Shown here: positions 1-5,511 of the stretch, in pieces | Position numbering within the stretch: position 1 is the stretch's first letter | Layout: each line of letters begins with the position of its first letter | Assembly: GCA_900546415.1 (NCBI GenBank) | Contig: URCY01000077.1 | Span: 1-6,009 of the forward strand | DNA length: 6,009 bases | Source: an uncultured Eubacteriales bacterium | Lineage (GTDB): Bacteria > Bacillota > Clostridia > Oscillospirales > Oscillospiraceae | Direction of reading: 5' to 3' | Made by a program: the position numbers and the translations under genes | Notes under the pieces: model-generated | The model's database searches: none | The model's input: the letters and a program-made list of their open reading frames with translations, nothing else | What the model was told of the DNA's origin: nothing

Positions 1-51
1 GTTGGGGCAAAAGACCCGCTGAGCGCCGCAGCCGATTTATTCAGAGGTTCC
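1..51 (+). repeat. MITE-like dispersed repeat, copy A (right end only)
   Basis: This stretch matches 1691-1741 (the right third of copy B) at 49 of 51 positions; the mismatches are at 30 and 38. It ends in the right terminal inverted repeat, ending TTCAGAGGTTCC at 51, followed by TTAG (52-55). The left part lies outside the window, so completeness cannot be judged. It sits 30 bp beyond the stop codon of ychF and is in the same orientation as copies B and C. Confidence 0.85.
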
Positions 52-81
52 TTAGGATATATCAGACTATGCGCAGTCGGC

Positions 82-1179
82 TCAAACGTTGAACAGGAAG
101 TTGACGATGTCGCCGTCCTTCATGACGTATTCCTTGCCCTCGCTGCGCACCAGACCCTTGGCCTTTGCGCTTGCCAGCGTGCCGCAGGCCTTCAGATCCT
201 CAAAGGCAATGACCTCAGCGCGGATGAAGCCGCGCTCGAAATCCGTGTGGATCTTTCCGGCCGCCTGCGGCGCCTTCGTGCCCTTTTTGATCGTCCATGC
301 GCGGCACTCGTCGCTTCCGGCCGTCAGGAAGGAGATCAGGCCGAGCAGCTCATAGCTGGCCTGGATCAGGCGATCAAGGCCGGAGCGCTTGAGGCCAAGC
401 TCCTCCATGAACATGGCCTTTTCCTCCGGGTCGTCCAGCTCGGCGATGTCGGCCTCGAGCTTCGCGCAGATCGGGATGACCTCCGAGCCCTCGGCATCGG
501 CCAGCGCCCTGACCTTTTGAAAATACGGATTCTCCTCGGGGTTTTCGACCCAGTCCTCGGAGAGGTTCGCGGCGTAGATCGTTTTTTTCAGCGTCAGCAG
601 GTCGCTCGTGGCGATCAGGGCGCGGTCGTCGTCGCTGCACGCGAAGGTGCGCGCGAGCTTGCCCTCGTTGAGATGCTTTTCAAGCTCGGTAAAGACCTCG
701 ATCTCGCGCAGGAAGCGCTTGTCGCCGCCCTTGGCGGCCTTTTGCGCCTTGTCCAGGCGGCGCTCGACCATCTCAACGTCGGCAAAGATCAGCTCCAGAT
801 TGATGATGTCGATGTCGCGCAGCGGATCGGTGCTGCCCTCGACGTGGGTGACGTTCGGGTCGTCGAAGCAGCGCACCACATGGACGATCGCGTCCGTCGT
901 GCGGATATTCGACAGGAATTTATTGCCGAGACCCTCGCCCTTCGACGCGCCCTTGACCAGACCGGCAATGTCGACGAACTCGATCACGGCCGGGGTGAAT
1001 TTTTTCGGCTGATACCGGTCGCGCAGCCACTCCAGACGGCTGTCCGGAACGGTGACCATGCCGACGTTCGGGTCGATCGTGCAGAAGGCATAGTTATCTG
1101 CGGGAATGCCCGCGTTGGTGATGGCGTTGAACAGGGTGGACTTGCCGACATTCGGCAGGCCGACGATACCTAATTTCAT
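82..1179 (-). CDS. ychF: Redox-regulated ATPase YchF (Obg-related P-loop NTPase, OLA1 family)
   Basis: This encodes a 365-residue cytosolic P-loop NTPase of the TRAFAC/Obg-HflX group. The family prefers ATP to GTP, associates with ribosomes and is linked to translation and oxidative-stress control. Seen in the translation: the G1 loop GLPNVGKST (residues 7-15), the G3 motif DIAGL (70-74), and NLSE (205-208) in place of the usual NKxD, which is the family's hallmark for ATP specificity. His112 in the THVEG context probably corresponds to the catalytic histidine of E. coli YchF. A charged helical arm lies at about 130-200 and a C-terminal TGS domain at about 281-365. The length is normal for the family (about 363-366). 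The frame stays open upstream to 1257, but the ATG at 1179 is chosen because AGAAGGAG (1187-1194) lies 7 nt before it, the family begins MKxGIVGLPNVGKS, and the longer version would cover the promoter. Only the precise cellular role is uncertain. Confidence 0.97.
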   Translation of the reverse strand: MKLGIVGLPNVGKSTLFNAITNAGIPADNYAFCTIDPNVGMVTVPDSRLEWLRDRYQPKKFTPAVIEFVDIAGLVKGASKGEGLGNKFLSNIRTTDAIVHVVRCFDDPNVTHVEGSTDPLRDIDIINLELIFADVEMVERRLDKAQKAAKGGDKRFLREIEVFTELEKHLNEGKLARTFACSDDDRALIATSDLLTLKKTIYAANLSEDWVENPEENPYFQKVRALADAEGSEVIPICAKLEADIAELDDPEEKAMFMEELGLKRSGLDRLIQASYELLGLISFLTAGSDECRAWTIKKGTKAPQAAGKIHTDFERGFIRAEVIAFEDLKACGTLASAKAKGLVRSEGKEYVMKDGDIVNFLFNV

Positions 1180-1186
1180 GTTTTTT

Positions 1187-1194
1187 CTCCTTCT
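1187..1194 (-). promoter_or_regulatory. Ribosome binding site of ychF
   Basis: Read on the minus strand this is AGAAGGAG, 7 nt before the ATG at 1179. It decides the start over the longer open frame that begins at 1257. Confidence 0.85.
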
Positions 1195-1222
1195 TTCAGA
1201 GAGTTGCGCTAATTTGGCTGTT

Positions 1223-1251
1223 ATTATAGCACATTCGGCGCGGATTCTCAA
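1223..1251 (-). promoter_or_regulatory. Sigma-A-type promoter of ychF
   Basis: On the minus strand, TTGAGA (1246-1251) is followed by a 17-bp spacer and a perfect TATAAT (1223-1228). TG one base before the -10 hexamer gives an extended -10. Transcription would start near 1216, leaving a leader of about 37 nt. ychF therefore has its own promoter even though the monooxygenase gene lies upstream on the same strand. Confidence 0.85.
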
Positions 1252-1272
1252 CCACAACTTGCCGAATTATGC

Positions 1273-1293
1273 AAAAAGCGTCCCGTCAGACGC
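1273..1293 (-). terminator. Short terminator-like hairpin at the end of the monooxygenase gene
   Basis: Read on the minus strand, GCGTC pairs with GACGC around a 6-nt loop (arms 1289-1293 and 1278-1282) and is followed by TTTTT (1277-1273). The loop contains the stop codon of the 1286-1555 gene. The stem is only 5 bp, so efficiency may be low and read-through into ychF is possible. Confidence 0.4.
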
Positions 1294-1555
1294 GCCGAAC
1301 CGCCGTCGCGCAGACAAGCTGCTCCTTGAGACGCTTCAGCTCCGCCATATGCGGCATGGCCATATGACGCTGCTGATGCTCCGGCGTCTGCCATTCCTCC
1401 ACAAGCAGGACGGCGTCGGGATTCGAGGCATCGAGATAGTATTCATAGGAGATGCAGCCATCCTCGCGGCGGATCGTCTCGGCCAGCGGCGCGGACGCCC
1501 GCAGGAACGCGTCGCGCGCGCCGGGCTTCGTCTGGTAGTGCACCAAAAGCAGCAT
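1286..1555 (-). CDS. Putative quinol monooxygenase, ABM-domain (YgiN-like) small protein
   Basis: This encodes an 89-residue single-domain protein of the antibiotic biosynthesis monooxygenase fold (dimeric alpha+beta barrel). Seen: an opening beta strand MLLLVHYQTKPG followed by a helix; REDGCISYEYY (30-40), the typical 'E-x-G-C-x-x-Y' turn and strand; LLVEEWQT (50-57), the conserved strand ending in E-x-W; and a His-rich helix with H60, H64 and H69 resembling the family's 'H...pH' segment. Some relatives (YgiN, ActVA-Orf6) oxidise quinols or polyketides without cofactor. Many others have no known substrate, so the reaction here is not established. The start is supported by GGAGGG (1563-1568), 7 nt before the ATG. 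The gene lies 106 bp upstream of ychF on the same strand but ends in a weak terminator-like hairpin. Repeat copy B begins 27 bp upstream of its start, so its promoter lies in or close to that repeat. Confidence 0.88.
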   Translation of the reverse strand: MLLLVHYQTKPGARDAFLRASAPLAETIRREDGCISYEYYLDASNPDAVLLVEEWQTPEHQQRHMAMPHMAELKRLKEQLVCATAVRRV

Positions 1556-1562
1556 GATTTTT

Positions 1563-1568
1563 CCCTCC
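1563..1568 (-). promoter_or_regulatory. Ribosome binding site of the ABM-domain gene
   Basis: Read on the minus strand this is GGAGGG, 7 nt before the ATG at 1555. It is strongly complementary to the 16S rRNA 3' end and supports the 89-residue product. Confidence 0.8.
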
Positions 1569-1582
1569 GAACGGTTTTTTAT

Positions 1583-1741
1583 GGAAGCTCTGATTCAATC
1601 GCAAGAGCGGTCAGTGAGGGATTTTGTTCCAAATTGAGGTTTGGAAATTGCAGGAATACTTTGTGTATTTCAAAATTTTCAAACCGATAAGTTGGGGCAA
1701 AAGACCCGCTGAGCGCCGCTGCCGATTGATTCAGAGGTTCC
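1583..1741 (+). mobile_element. Complete 159-bp MITE-like element, copy B
   Basis: The left end GGAAGCTCTGATTCAATCG and the reverse complement of the right end GGAACCTCTGAATCAATCG match at 17 of 20 positions, giving terminal inverted repeats. The element is flanked by TTAT on both sides (1579-1582 and 1742-1745), consistent with a 4-bp target duplication. The other copies have TTAG at their visible ends, so the target looks like TTAN, close to the YTAR target known for IS5-group elements; assignment to that group is inference. Nothing inside encodes a transposase, so it would be non-autonomous. Internally it carries two hairpins (1627-1646 and 1653-1671). Copy A matches its last 51 bp and copy C (5727-5861) its first part at roughly 90% by eye. 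Confidence 0.8.
1627..1671 (+). other. Two consecutive hairpins inside repeat copy B
   Basis: Hairpin 1 has arms TTCCAAAT (1627-1634) and GTTTGGAA (1639-1646) with loop TGAG; it is 8 bp counting one T-G pair. Hairpin 2 has arms GGAATAC (1653-1659) and GTATTTC (1665-1671) with a 5-nt loop; it is 7 bp including one G-T pair. Both are kept in copy C. The G-T pairs are tolerated only if the plus strand is the folded RNA. Confidence 0.55.
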
Positions 1742-1745
1742 TTAT

Positions 1746-1956
1746 ATATTTTAATCACGCGGCGCGCAAAAATCAACCGTTTGACACGCCGCAGAGTCAA
1801 GAATTCGTGCAGCCCGTCCTGACTTGGAGCGGCTGTTGGCAGCGCGGCGCCGCCCCTTCGGCCATTGCGGCCGGCGCTGTCCCTTCGGCGCGCATCAGCA
1901 GCAGGAGGCTGCGCCGACTCAACGCATATTTTCAGCGCGGATCGCACACCTGTGCA
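1746..1956. other. GC-rich stretch without a recognisable gene
   Basis: No frame here gives a convincing protein; the open frames are low-complexity and Arg/Ala/Ser-rich. It contains several GC-rich inverted repeats. CAGCGC (from about 1839) can pair with GCGCTG (about 1874-1879), and CGGCG can pair with CGCCG around an inner CAGC/GCTG stem (about 1887-1917). It is bounded by the MITE-like element on the left and a strong plus-strand terminator on the right. It could be the body of a non-coding RNA or the remains of a decayed gene. Confidence 0.35.
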
Positions 1957-2005
1957 GCGCACCCGGATGAAGCCTGCCGCTTTATCCGGGCGCATTGTTT
2001 TTTTT
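1957..2005 (+). terminator. Strong rho-independent terminator with no obvious upstream gene
   Basis: CCCGGATGAAG (1962-1972) pairs with CTTTATCCGGG (1980-1990) over 11 bp with one G-T pair and a 7-nt loop. GCG/CGC extend the base of the stem past a 2-nt bulge. Eight T residues follow at 1998-2005. The polarity is plus strand, yet no plus-strand gene is recognisable between 1 and 1956. Confidence 0.85.
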
Positions 2006-2038
2006 AATAAAAAATGAATGATTATTCCATAGTTTATA

Positions 2039-2067
2039 TTGACAAATGCTGTTTCATTCTTTAAAAT
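2039..2067 (+). promoter_or_regulatory. Sigma-A-type promoter of the SLH-lipase gene
   Basis: TTGACA (2039-2044), a 17-bp spacer and TAAAAT (2062-2067) form a near-consensus promoter in an AT-rich stretch. The start site would be near 2074, giving a leader of about 70 nt before the ATG at 2144. The preceding terminator at 1957-2005 insulates it from upstream transcription. Confidence 0.85.
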
Positions 2068-2078
2068 AGAAAAGTAGG

Positions 2079-2097
2079 AATGGAGATTTTATCCATT
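2079..2097 (+). promoter_or_regulatory. Hairpin at the 5' end of the SLH-lipase mRNA leader
   Basis: AATGGA (2079-2084) and TCCATT (2092-2097) form a 6-bp perfect stem around a 7-nt loop, about 5 nt after the predicted transcription start. Such 5'-terminal hairpins can stabilise Gram-positive mRNAs, but that role here is inference. It does not overlap the SD. Confidence 0.4.
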
Positions 2098-2130
2098 TTC
2101 CAGAGAGGACCAACATAATGAAATGAGAGA

Positions 2131-2135
2131 AGGAG
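2131..2135 (+). promoter_or_regulatory. Ribosome binding site of the SLH-lipase gene
   Basis: AGGAG, within GAGAGAAGGAGAA, lies 8 nt before the ATG at 2144. It overlaps the alternative in-frame ATG at 2123 region, which therefore cannot be the start. A tiny frame ATG-AAA-TGA (2118-2126) ends just before this SD. Confidence 0.85.
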
Positions 2136-2143
2136 AACCCGCA

Positions 2144-5100
2144 ATGAAAAAGCTGCAAAATCGCGCGCTTGCCTGCCTGCTGACCCTTTGTATGCTCCTG
2201 TCCGTGCTGCCTGTCGGCAGCTTTGCGCAGGAGCAGGACAACGGGAAGCTTCCGTTTGCAGACATCACTGCCGAGGCCTGGTACGCCGACGCCGTGTGCT
2301 ATGTCTATGAAAACAACCTGATGGACGGTGTCGCCCCCGGGCGCTTTGCGCCGGACGATCTGCTCGACCGCGCCATGCTGGTCACGATCCTCTATCGCGC
2401 CGACGGCCGCCCGGAGATGACCGGCGCAGCATCCTTTGCGGACGTTGAGGCCGGAAGCTGGTATGCCGACGCAGTCGCGTGGGGCAAGCAGAACGGCATC
2501 GTCGAGGGCGTTGACTCGCAGCACTTTGAGCCGTTTGCGCCCATTTCGCGTGAGCAGCTCGTTACGATGCTCTTCCGTTATGCGCAGTACGCGCAGCGCG
2601 ACGACAGCGCCAATGGCTCGCTGGAGCAGTTCGCCGATGCCGACCGCGTCAGCGCATGGGCCGAGCGCGCCATGCAGTGGGCTGCGGAGGCGCAGATCGT
2701 CACAGGCAAGACGGCTGACTCCATTGACCCGCAGGGCGGCGCGACCCGCGCCGAGGCCGCCTGTATGCTGATGCGCTTCGCGGAAAATGTCACCGACATT
2801 GCCGACCGCGACGGCGACGGCGTTCCGGCCTATCTTGAGGCCTTCTTCGGCTCGTCCGACGAATCCGCCGACACCGACGGCGACGGCATCTCCGACTATA
2901 TTGAAATTTATCAGATCGGCTCTGACCCGACCGTTGCCGACAGCAGCGAGGACGCGGACGACGACGGTCTGACCAATCTGGAGGAGCTTGAGACCTACGG
3001 CACGAACCCGGTCAAGCCCGACTCCGATCTGGACGGTCTGTCCGACTACGACGAGCTGTTCGTCTATTTCACTGACCCCAACAACGCCGATAGCGACGGC
3101 GACGGCATCCTCGACGGCGACGAGATCGCGCTCGGCACCGATCCGAAGGCCGCGACCGACCTCACGCTGCTGCGTCAGGAGCTTCCCGCCGAGCGCATCG
3201 CCGAGGAGCTGACGCAGGATAACGCGGCAGTTCCCACTGTCAGCGGTGTCTCCGCCGCCGCGCTCGTCAACACCGTCCGCCTTGAGGAGGCCACCGACGA
3301 GGCCATCGTGAAGCAGGACGCCGTGATCGGCAAGGCCGTCGAGGTCGAGCTGGACGGAGCGGCCGAGCTTTCGGTTGACTTCACGCTCTCCGCTCCCGCA
3401 GCGGCTCCGGTCGTTCTGGAGCTGACCGAGAACGGCTGGAACGTTCTGGAAACCGCCGCTACCGGCACGGGCGTTCGCGCAACCGTCGATCACAGCGGCA
3501 AATTCTGCGTGGTCGATCTCGCAGTGCTGCTCGACAGCATGGGCGTAGACACCGATCGGCTCTATCGCGCTGCGACTGGCGCGGCAGACGCCAAATTCAC
3601 CGTTTCCGGCGGCGCCAAGCTGCTCGACGATTTCCGTTCCGTCAGCAAGGACGAGCTGGATAAGGGTCTTCCCGTAGAAGAGACACAGACCGACGTCACG
3701 GCCTTTGTGCGCGCATATCTGGCCGCCAGAGGCGTCTCCGACGCTGAGATCGACGCACTCGGCAGCGTCACGATCCCGACCTACACCGTAAAGGCCACGT
3801 CCACCCAGACCGATTCCGACTACGATGGCATCAGCGATGCCAAGGACGCCCGCCCCAAGAGCAATGTGTTCTCCGGAAAGCTGCTCGACGGCGACACCAC
3901 CTCCTCGGTGAAATATACCTTTGACTATCGTGTCTTCTTCGGCAACAACAAGACCTACAACAAAAACCTCAGCACCACCTCCCTGCTGTTCAGCACCTTT
4001 ATTTACAGCGGGGGCGGCTTTGACTTCGGTAAGAGCACGACCTATGACGGCGGCACCGTTACCTCCACGAAGAGCATCAAGACCATGCTTGCCTTCCACG
4101 GGATGCAGCACACGGTCGACTATAAGCTGACGGCCTCGACCTACGGCGACGACGACCTCTCCGAGGTCGGCCTCGGCCATCGAACCGTGACCTACAACGG
4201 CCAGACCAAGCAGATCGTTGCCGTCATCGTCCGCGGCACGAACGGCACGATCGAGGAATGGAGCAGCAACTTTGACATTGGCAATACCAGCAAGTTCAAC
4301 AGCTACGCCGACTGGACGAACAAGAAGAATCACAAGGGCTTCGACGTTGCCTCCAACCGCATTCTGACCTACCTCAAATCCTATATGACGAAATACGGTC
4401 TTGACACAGACAACACCGTTTTCTGGGTCACCGGCCATTCGCGCGGCGCTGCGATCGCCAACCTGCTGTCCGCCAAGCTGATCGACGAGGGTAGAACCGT
4501 TTTTGCCTATACCTTTGCCGCACCGAACTCCACGACTGCGACGAACACCGGCGCTTCCAGATATCAATGCATCTTCAATCTCGTCAATGAGGATGACTTC
4601 GTGCCCTGCGTTCCGATGACGGCATGGAACTTCCGCCGCTACGGACGGACGGCTGTGGTCGACATGACCAGCAGCATGGAAAACGAATGGCACGACCTGA
4701 CCGGCAAGAGCTGGTACAACCAGATGAGTCGAAAGAACCTGAACGCGCTGGTCAACAAGCTGGCGGGCGTTTGCAGCGGCTGGAGCGCTTGCTACAAATA
4801 CACCTGCTCCTGCCACAGCAACGGCACGGACAAGGATATCACGCAGTCCGGCCTCTCTGCCTCGGACATCAACAAGGTTCCGGCGCGCGCAATGAAGTAC
4901 GCCAAGAAGTCCTCCTATAAATCCTGGGGCTTCACGAAGTATAAGCTCTGTCAGGTTCCCGCCTATTTCATGCAGATCCTCGCGGAGCTTACGGCGGCCA
5001 ACGGTCTGGGCAATCAGGTCAGCGCCGTGCTGAATTACAAGCTCGCCGACCGCTATGAGGGCGCCAGGACGAAGCTTGTCTCGGCGGCAGCCATCGGCGG

Positions 5101-5173
5101 CATCGCGCATCCGCATCTCTGTGAGACCTACTATCTGCTCACGCAGCACGCAACCGCCTCGAACTTTCAATAA
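2144..5173 (+). CDS. Secreted SLH-domain surface protein with calcium repeats and class 3 lipase domain
   Basis: This encodes a 1009-residue predicted extracellular, cell-wall-attached lipase/esterase. Domain order is as follows. A signal peptide covers 1-28 (MKK start, hydrophobic core, probable cleavage after SFA). Three SLH domains lie at about 35-93, 96-152 and 160-217, each with a 'F-x-D...W...A' opening; the third keeps TRAE (201-204), while the first has the divergent DRAM (75-78). Aspartate-rich DxDxDG calcium loops resembling thrombospondin type 3 or dockerin-like repeats start at about 221, 243, 270, 293 and 316, with a lone one at 557-565. An Ala/Val-rich beta linker spans about 340-550. 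The lipase domain covers about 640-1000, with VRGT (697-700) near the oxyanion hole and GHSRG (764-768) around nucleophile Ser766. Candidate acids are Asp817 and Asp818 in NEDDFVP, and the catalytic His is probably His991 in the H-x-x-E-T-Y context. SLH domains normally bind pyruvylated wall polymer. The substrate is unknown. The ATG at 2144 fits the SD and signal peptide. The gene appears monocistronic. Confidence 0.93.
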   Translation: MKKLQNRALACLLTLCMLLSVLPVGSFAQEQDNGKLPFADITAEAWYADAVCYVYENNLMDGVAPGRFAPDDLLDRAMLVTILYRADGRPEMTGAASFADVEAGSWYADAVAWGKQNGIVEGVDSQHFEPFAPISREQLVTMLFRYAQYAQRDDSANGSLEQFADADRVSAWAERAMQWAAEAQIVTGKTADSIDPQGGATRAEAACMLMRFAENVTDIADRDGDGVPAYLEAFFGSSDESADTDGDGISDYIEIYQIGSDPTVADSSEDADDDGLTNLEELETYGTNPVKPDSDLDGLSDYDELFVYFTDPNNADSDGDGILDGDEIALGTDPKAATDLTLLRQELPAERIAEELTQDNAAVPTVSGVSAAALVNTVRLEEATDEAIVKQDAVIGKAVEVELDGAAELSVDFTLSAPAAAPVVLELTENGWNVLETAATGTGVRATVDHSGKFCVVDLAVLLDSMGVDTDRLYRAATGAADAKFTVSGGAKLLDDFRSVSKDELDKGLPVEETQTDVTAFVRAYLAARGVSDAEIDALGSVTIPTYTVKATSTQTDSDYDGISDAKDARPKSNVFSGKLLDGDTTSSVKYTFDYRVFFGNNKTYNKNLSTTSLLFSTFIYSGGGFDFGKSTTYDGGTVTSTKSIKTMLAFHGMQHTVDYKLTASTYGDDDLSEVGLGHRTVTYNGQTKQIVAVIVRGTNGTIEEWSSNFDIGNTSKFNSYADWTNKKNHKGFDVASNRILTYLKSYMTKYGLDTDNTVFWVTGHSRGAAIANLLSAKLIDEGRTVFAYTFAAPNSTTATNTGASRYQCIFNLVNEDDFVPCVPMTAWNFRRYGRTAVVDMTSSMENEWHDLTGKSWYNQMSRKNLNALVNKLAGVCSGWSACYKYTCSCHSNGTDKDITQSGLSASDINKVPARAMKYAKKSSYKSWGFTKYKLCQVPAYFMQILAELTAANGLGNQVSAVLNYKLADRYEGARTKLVSAAAIGGIAHPHLCETYYLLTQHATASNFQ

Positions 5174-5192
5174 TCGTACATCGTAAATGCAG

Positions 5193-5220
5193 AACGGGAG
5201 CGGCTCAGGCCGCTCCCGTT
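5193..5220 (+). terminator. Terminator-like hairpin after the SLH-lipase gene
   Basis: A perfect 12-bp stem is formed by AACGGGAGCGGC (5193-5204) and GCCGCTCCCGTT (5209-5220) with loop TCAG, 19 nt after the TAA stop. Only three T residues end the structure, so it is less canonical than the tRNA terminator, but position and stability fit transcription termination. Confidence 0.7.
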
Positions 5221-5490
5221 TCAGCGTATAGACAAAGCTCCTGCCGCGCAGACGGAACACTCCGACTGCGCGGCAGGAGCTTTCATGGTATCAGGATCGT
5301 CAAAATGGTGCGACGGCGGCGAAACGTGGCGCTTGAAGCAGTCGCCGCAGCCCAGAGGCCGCGACAGCACCGCTCCCCTTTTCGCGCTCCAAGCGTCCAA
5401 GATTGCCGGTGCCGTCTCGCCGCCGTTAGCGATGAGCTTATGCAGGGCGGCGCAGAGATCTGCGACACGCCGTGCGCACTCTCCGATCAG
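5221..5490 (-). CDS. Candidate small ORF or gene remnant with CTG start (doubtful)
   Basis: I do not recognise this product. The frame is open from 5499 to the TGA at 5221-5223 and has no ATG, GTG or TTG near its beginning. If CTG at 5488-5490 starts it, 89 residues result: an amphipathic-looking opening (IGECARRVADLCAALHKLI), CGDC (48-51), a His-rich stretch, and CSVC (78-81). Supporting points are AGAAGG (5496-5501) 5 nt before the CTG, promoter-like boxes just upstream, and codon composition with GC-rich third positions. Against it, CTG is a rare start, the last 17 or so codons run through the perfect inverted repeat 5234-5283, and the opposite strand is open in the same codon register. 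It could be a decayed gene fragment or chance. Confidence 0.25.
   Translation of the reverse strand: MIGECARRVADLCAALHKLIANGGETAPAILDAWSAKRGAVLSRPLGCGDCFKRHVSPPSHHFDDPDTMKAPAAQSECSVCAAGALSIR
5234..5283. terminator. Second long hairpin, possible bidirectional terminator
   Basis: There is a perfect 18-bp inverted repeat between 5234-5251 (AAAGCTCCTGCCGCGCAG) and 5266-5283. Inside it, CGGA (5253-5256) pairs with TCCG (5261-5264) after an A-A mismatch. The outer pairs are AAA/TTT, so either strand would end in a short T run. It lies 60 nt past the lipase stop and may back up the first hairpin, or end minus-strand transcription arriving from the right. Confidence 0.6.
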
Positions 5491-5511
5491 GAAAGCCTTC
5501 TATATAGATAG

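Noticed and set aside
247..1173. Long plus-strand frame of 308 codons opposite ychF
   Set aside because: It is a shadow of the well-conserved ychF gene, with no SD and an Ala/Leu/Asp-rich composition typical of antisense frames.
1180..1257. N-terminal extension of 26 residues on YchF
   Set aside because: It would include the TATAAT promoter and the SD, and the family starts at MKxGIVGLPNVGKS.
1579..1995. Minus-strand frame of 138 codons across repeat copy B and the GC-rich stretch
   Set aside because: It begins inside the terminator stem, has no SD, is low-complexity Arg/Ala-rich, and crosses a mobile repeat.
1624..2007. Plus-strand frame starting in repeat copy B (and the similar one at 5768 in copy C)
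   Set aside because: The shared start of the peptide reflects the shared repeat DNA. After the repeat the two diverge completely, the start is TTG or ATT-like without an SD, and one runs into a terminator.
2809..3108. Repeated CGACGGCGACGGC DNA motifs, considered as a tandem DNA repeat or CRISPR-like array
   Set aside because: They are explained by the codons of the DxDGDG calcium-binding loops in the lipase protein; spacing and sequence vary with the protein repeats.
2054..5260. A 1068-codon open frame on the minus strand spanning the whole lipase gene
   Set aside because: It is antisense to a gene with clear signal peptide, SLH, calcium-loop and lipase motifs. Its translation is a Val/Gly/Ala-rich shadow without recognisable domains, as expected opposite a GC-rich gene, and it runs through the gene's own promoter region and terminator.
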